This document shows, piece after piece, positions 62,556-64,000 of a stretch of 64,000 nt of DNA. Every line of letters starts with the position of its first letter. Position 1 is the stretch's first letter. The position numbers and the translations under genes are program-made. This DNA is from Sulfuriroseicoccus oceanibius (lineage in GTDB: Bacteria; Verrucomicrobiota; Verrucomicrobiia; Verrucomicrobiales; SLCJ01), in NCBI RefSeq assembly GCF_010681825.2, contig NZ_CP066776.1, forward strand, positions 930,001 to 994,000, given 5' to 3'. Below the pieces are notes generated by a model. That model made no database searches. It had not been told where the DNA came from and saw only the letters and a program-made list of their open reading frames with translations.

Positions 62556-63998
62556 CTACAGCACCGGCGACAAAAGCCGCGCGGTTTGCACAAGCAGGCG
62601 GCGGGAGAACGGCTGGGTGCGCATGTAGTGGGCGGAAATGCGTTCGCTGTTAGCGACGTCGTCTTCGAGCATTTTGCGTGTTCTCCAGCAGAACTCGTGG
62701 CTCTTGGCGCAGACCATGAGCTCGAAGTTGAGGCGGAACGAGCGGTTGTCAAAGTTAGCGGTGCCGATGGCGGCGATCGCGTCGTCTACCAGGATGACTT
62801 TTTGGTGAATGAACCCGGGGAGGTAGTGGTAGAGCTCGATCTGCGGCAGGTCGAAATGGTGGAGGAAGGCGTCGTTGCCGAGGCGGGTGAGTGGGCGGTC
62901 GCCGTGGCGTGGGGTGATGACGCGCACCCGCACGCCACGCATCGCTGCGAGTTGGATGGCTGCGATTTGTGATCGATCGGGCACAAAGTAAGGCGAGGCG
63001 ATCCACAGCTCCTTGCGCGCGGCGTTGATCAGATGGGTGAAGAACAATCCACCGTTTTCGAGCCGGTCGGTCGGGCCGGTGGGGATCACGATGGCGTCGA
63101 CGTTGCGGGAAAAGCGGGCGTCATGGGCGTCGATGGCGAAGGAGTCCGGATCGTCGGGTTGTTTCCAATTGAGCATCGGGATGTCACCGGTCGACCAGTG
63201 CCAGTCGTCGAGGAACGCGAGCTGGAGCTGGAGCACGGTGGGGCCCATCAGTTGGATCGATGTGTCGCGCCATTTACCAAACCGCTTCACTTTCCCCAGG
63301 TATTCGTCGCCCACGTTGTGGCCGCCGGTGAAGCCGTGGATGCCATCGATCACCACCATCTTGCGGTGGTTGCGGAAGTTGATCTGGAACTGATTGAGCA
63401 CTCCGTCACCCATGCCGAAGCGCGCCACGTGGATGCCGTGGTGGAGCATCTCGTCGGTGAAGTCGTTGCCCAGTTTGTAAGAGCCGATCTCGTCGCACAG
63501 AAAATAAACACGGATGCCTTCGCGGGCCTTGGCGATCAACCGACGCTGAAGTTCGCGGCCGGTGGCGTCGTCGTTGACGATGTAAAACTGAACGAGGATG
63601 TAGCGCTCGGCCTGGTCGATCGCTGCAAACATGGCCGCGAATGCCTCGGTGCCGTCGGACAACAGCCGCAGCGCGTTGTCTTTGGAGAATGTGACGTCGG
63701 CCATGTCTTCAAGGATGCCAAAGCGGCGGCGGTCCTCTTCCGGAAGTTCTGCTTTGTAACTTGGAATCAGGCGGCGTAGATCGAGTTCGGTGGATTCGAA
63801 GAGTTGGTTCCCTTGGCGCCTCATCTCGACGTAGCCTTGGAACCGGTTGCGGCCGAGCATCATGTAGAGCGGCAGCGAGATTACCGGCATCAAGGTCAAG
63901 GACAGCACCCAGGCAATGGTTCCCTGCGACGTGCGGGTGGCAAACAACGCATGCACCGCCGCAATCCAGCCACCCACCGTCATCAATGCACCCAGCAC
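62556..63998 (-). CDS. cls: Cardiolipin synthase-like phospholipase D family protein
   Basis: At 480 residues this fits cardiolipin synthases. Two N-terminal membrane helices (about 2-20 and 28-48) are followed by two PLD domains with HKD motifs. HKD1 is H-R-K-M-V-V-I-D, then H-N-V-G-D. HKD2 is H-Q-K-V-I-L-V-D, then G-T-A-N-F-D-N-R-S. It condenses two phosphatidylglycerols into cardiolipin at the inner membrane. The frame runs to the window edge (M at 63998), so the true start may lie outside or at 63983. Length and motifs suggest little or nothing is missing. Confidence 0.9.
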   Translation of the reverse strand: MLGALMTVGGWIAAVHALFATRTSQGTIAWVLSLTLMPVISLPLYMMLGRNRFQGYVEMRRQGNQLFESTELDLRRLIPSYKAELPEEDRRRFGILEDMADVTFSKDNALRLLSDGTEAFAAMFAAIDQAERYILVQFYIVNDDATGRELQRRLIAKAREGIRVYFLCDEIGSYKLGNDFTDEMLHHGIHVARFGMGDGVLNQFQINFRNHRKMVVIDGIHGFTGGHNVGDEYLGKVKRFGKWRDTSIQLMGPTVLQLQLAFLDDWHWSTGDIPMLNWKQPDDPDSFAIDAHDARFSRNVDAIVIPTGPTDRLENGGLFFTHLINAARKELWIASPYFVPDRSQIAAIQLAAMRGVRVRVITPRHGDRPLTRLGNDAFLHHFDLPQIELYHYLPGFIHQKVILVDDAIAAIGTANFDNRSFRLNFELMVCAKSHEFCWRTRKMLEDDVANSERISAHYMRTQPFSRRLLVQTARLLSPVL

Positions 63999-64000
63999 CG

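Overview
This 64 kb window is a GC-rich, gene-dense bacterial chromosome segment, most likely from a member of the Verrucomicrobiota. Supporting signs are a PEP-CTERM secreted protein with a V-P-E-P / hydrophobic stretch / R-R-R-R tail (59167-59928), an SHD1-type secreted protein (40510-41319), a choice-of-anchor I beta-propeller protein, Gram-negative envelope genes (heptosyltransferase-like GT9 enzymes, an outer-membrane barrel, the YdbH/YnbE/YdbL inter-membrane set) and hairpin-rich intergenic repeats. The phylum call is inferred from gene content, not from a marker-tree placement. No phage, plasmid, IS transposase, CRISPR or recognised defence locus was found.

Layout: 2-1.7 kb holds the end of class III ribonucleotide reductase (nrdD) and its activase nrdG. 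1.7-2.3 kb is a 129-bp tandem repeat. 2.3-9 kb holds an SGNH hydrolase, a LysR regulator, metH and a Maf nucleotide pyrophosphatase. 9.3-12.1 kb is a ydbH-ynbE-ydbL operon. 12.2-15.2 kb is trkA-trkH for potassium uptake. 15.3-18.2 kb is a large secreted subtilase with an unrecognised C-terminal region. 18.4-25.1 kb is a translationally coupled RDD/SpoIIM/DUF4129/DUF4350/MoxR/DUF58 operon. 25-31 kb holds a membrane protein, a beta-propeller protein, a large non-coding hairpin/MITE region, EVE and MGMT-like proteins and a polysaccharide deacetylase. 30.9-32.8 kb is ffh and rpsP. 32.9-38.9 kb holds nnrS, yecH, an SDR protein, rnr and a pseudopilin. 39-40.4 kb is queC-queD. 41.4 kb is tRNA-Val. 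41.5-45.3 kb holds three glycosyltransferases and a HAD phosphatase. 46-50.3 kb is infC, thrS and tatC. 50.3-57 kb holds a flavin oxidoreductase coupled to a GT2, an outer-membrane barrel, rpsT, an L,D-transpeptidase and a cellulose-synthase-like GT2. 57-64 kb holds a secreted unknown, another GT9, the PEP-CTERM protein, DUF2256, an ADP-ribosylglycohydrolase, an FAD oxidoreductase and a cardiolipin-synthase-like enzyme cut by, or starting at, the window edge.

Many genes serve the cell envelope: lipid and glycan transfer, Tat export, peptidoglycan cross-linking, phospholipid shuttling and phospholipid synthesis. The rest is mainly housekeeping (translation, SRP, methionine, queuosine, RNA decay).

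The least explained material is non-coding. A 129-bp tandem array carries two hairpins with mutually complementary loops. A fold-back MITE of about 203 bp occurs three times (27.9, 45.1 and 58.9 kb). A compound hairpin repeat occurs five times (4.0, 8.8, 34.7, 34.9 and 39.0 kb). A cluster of short triloop hairpins lies at 27.7-27.9 kb. Protein and gene oddities include an infC whose only workable start is AUA, a TatC with an enlarged first periplasmic loop and a long acidic tail, a ThrRS without the N-terminal TGS domain, and the novel C-terminal region of the subtilase.
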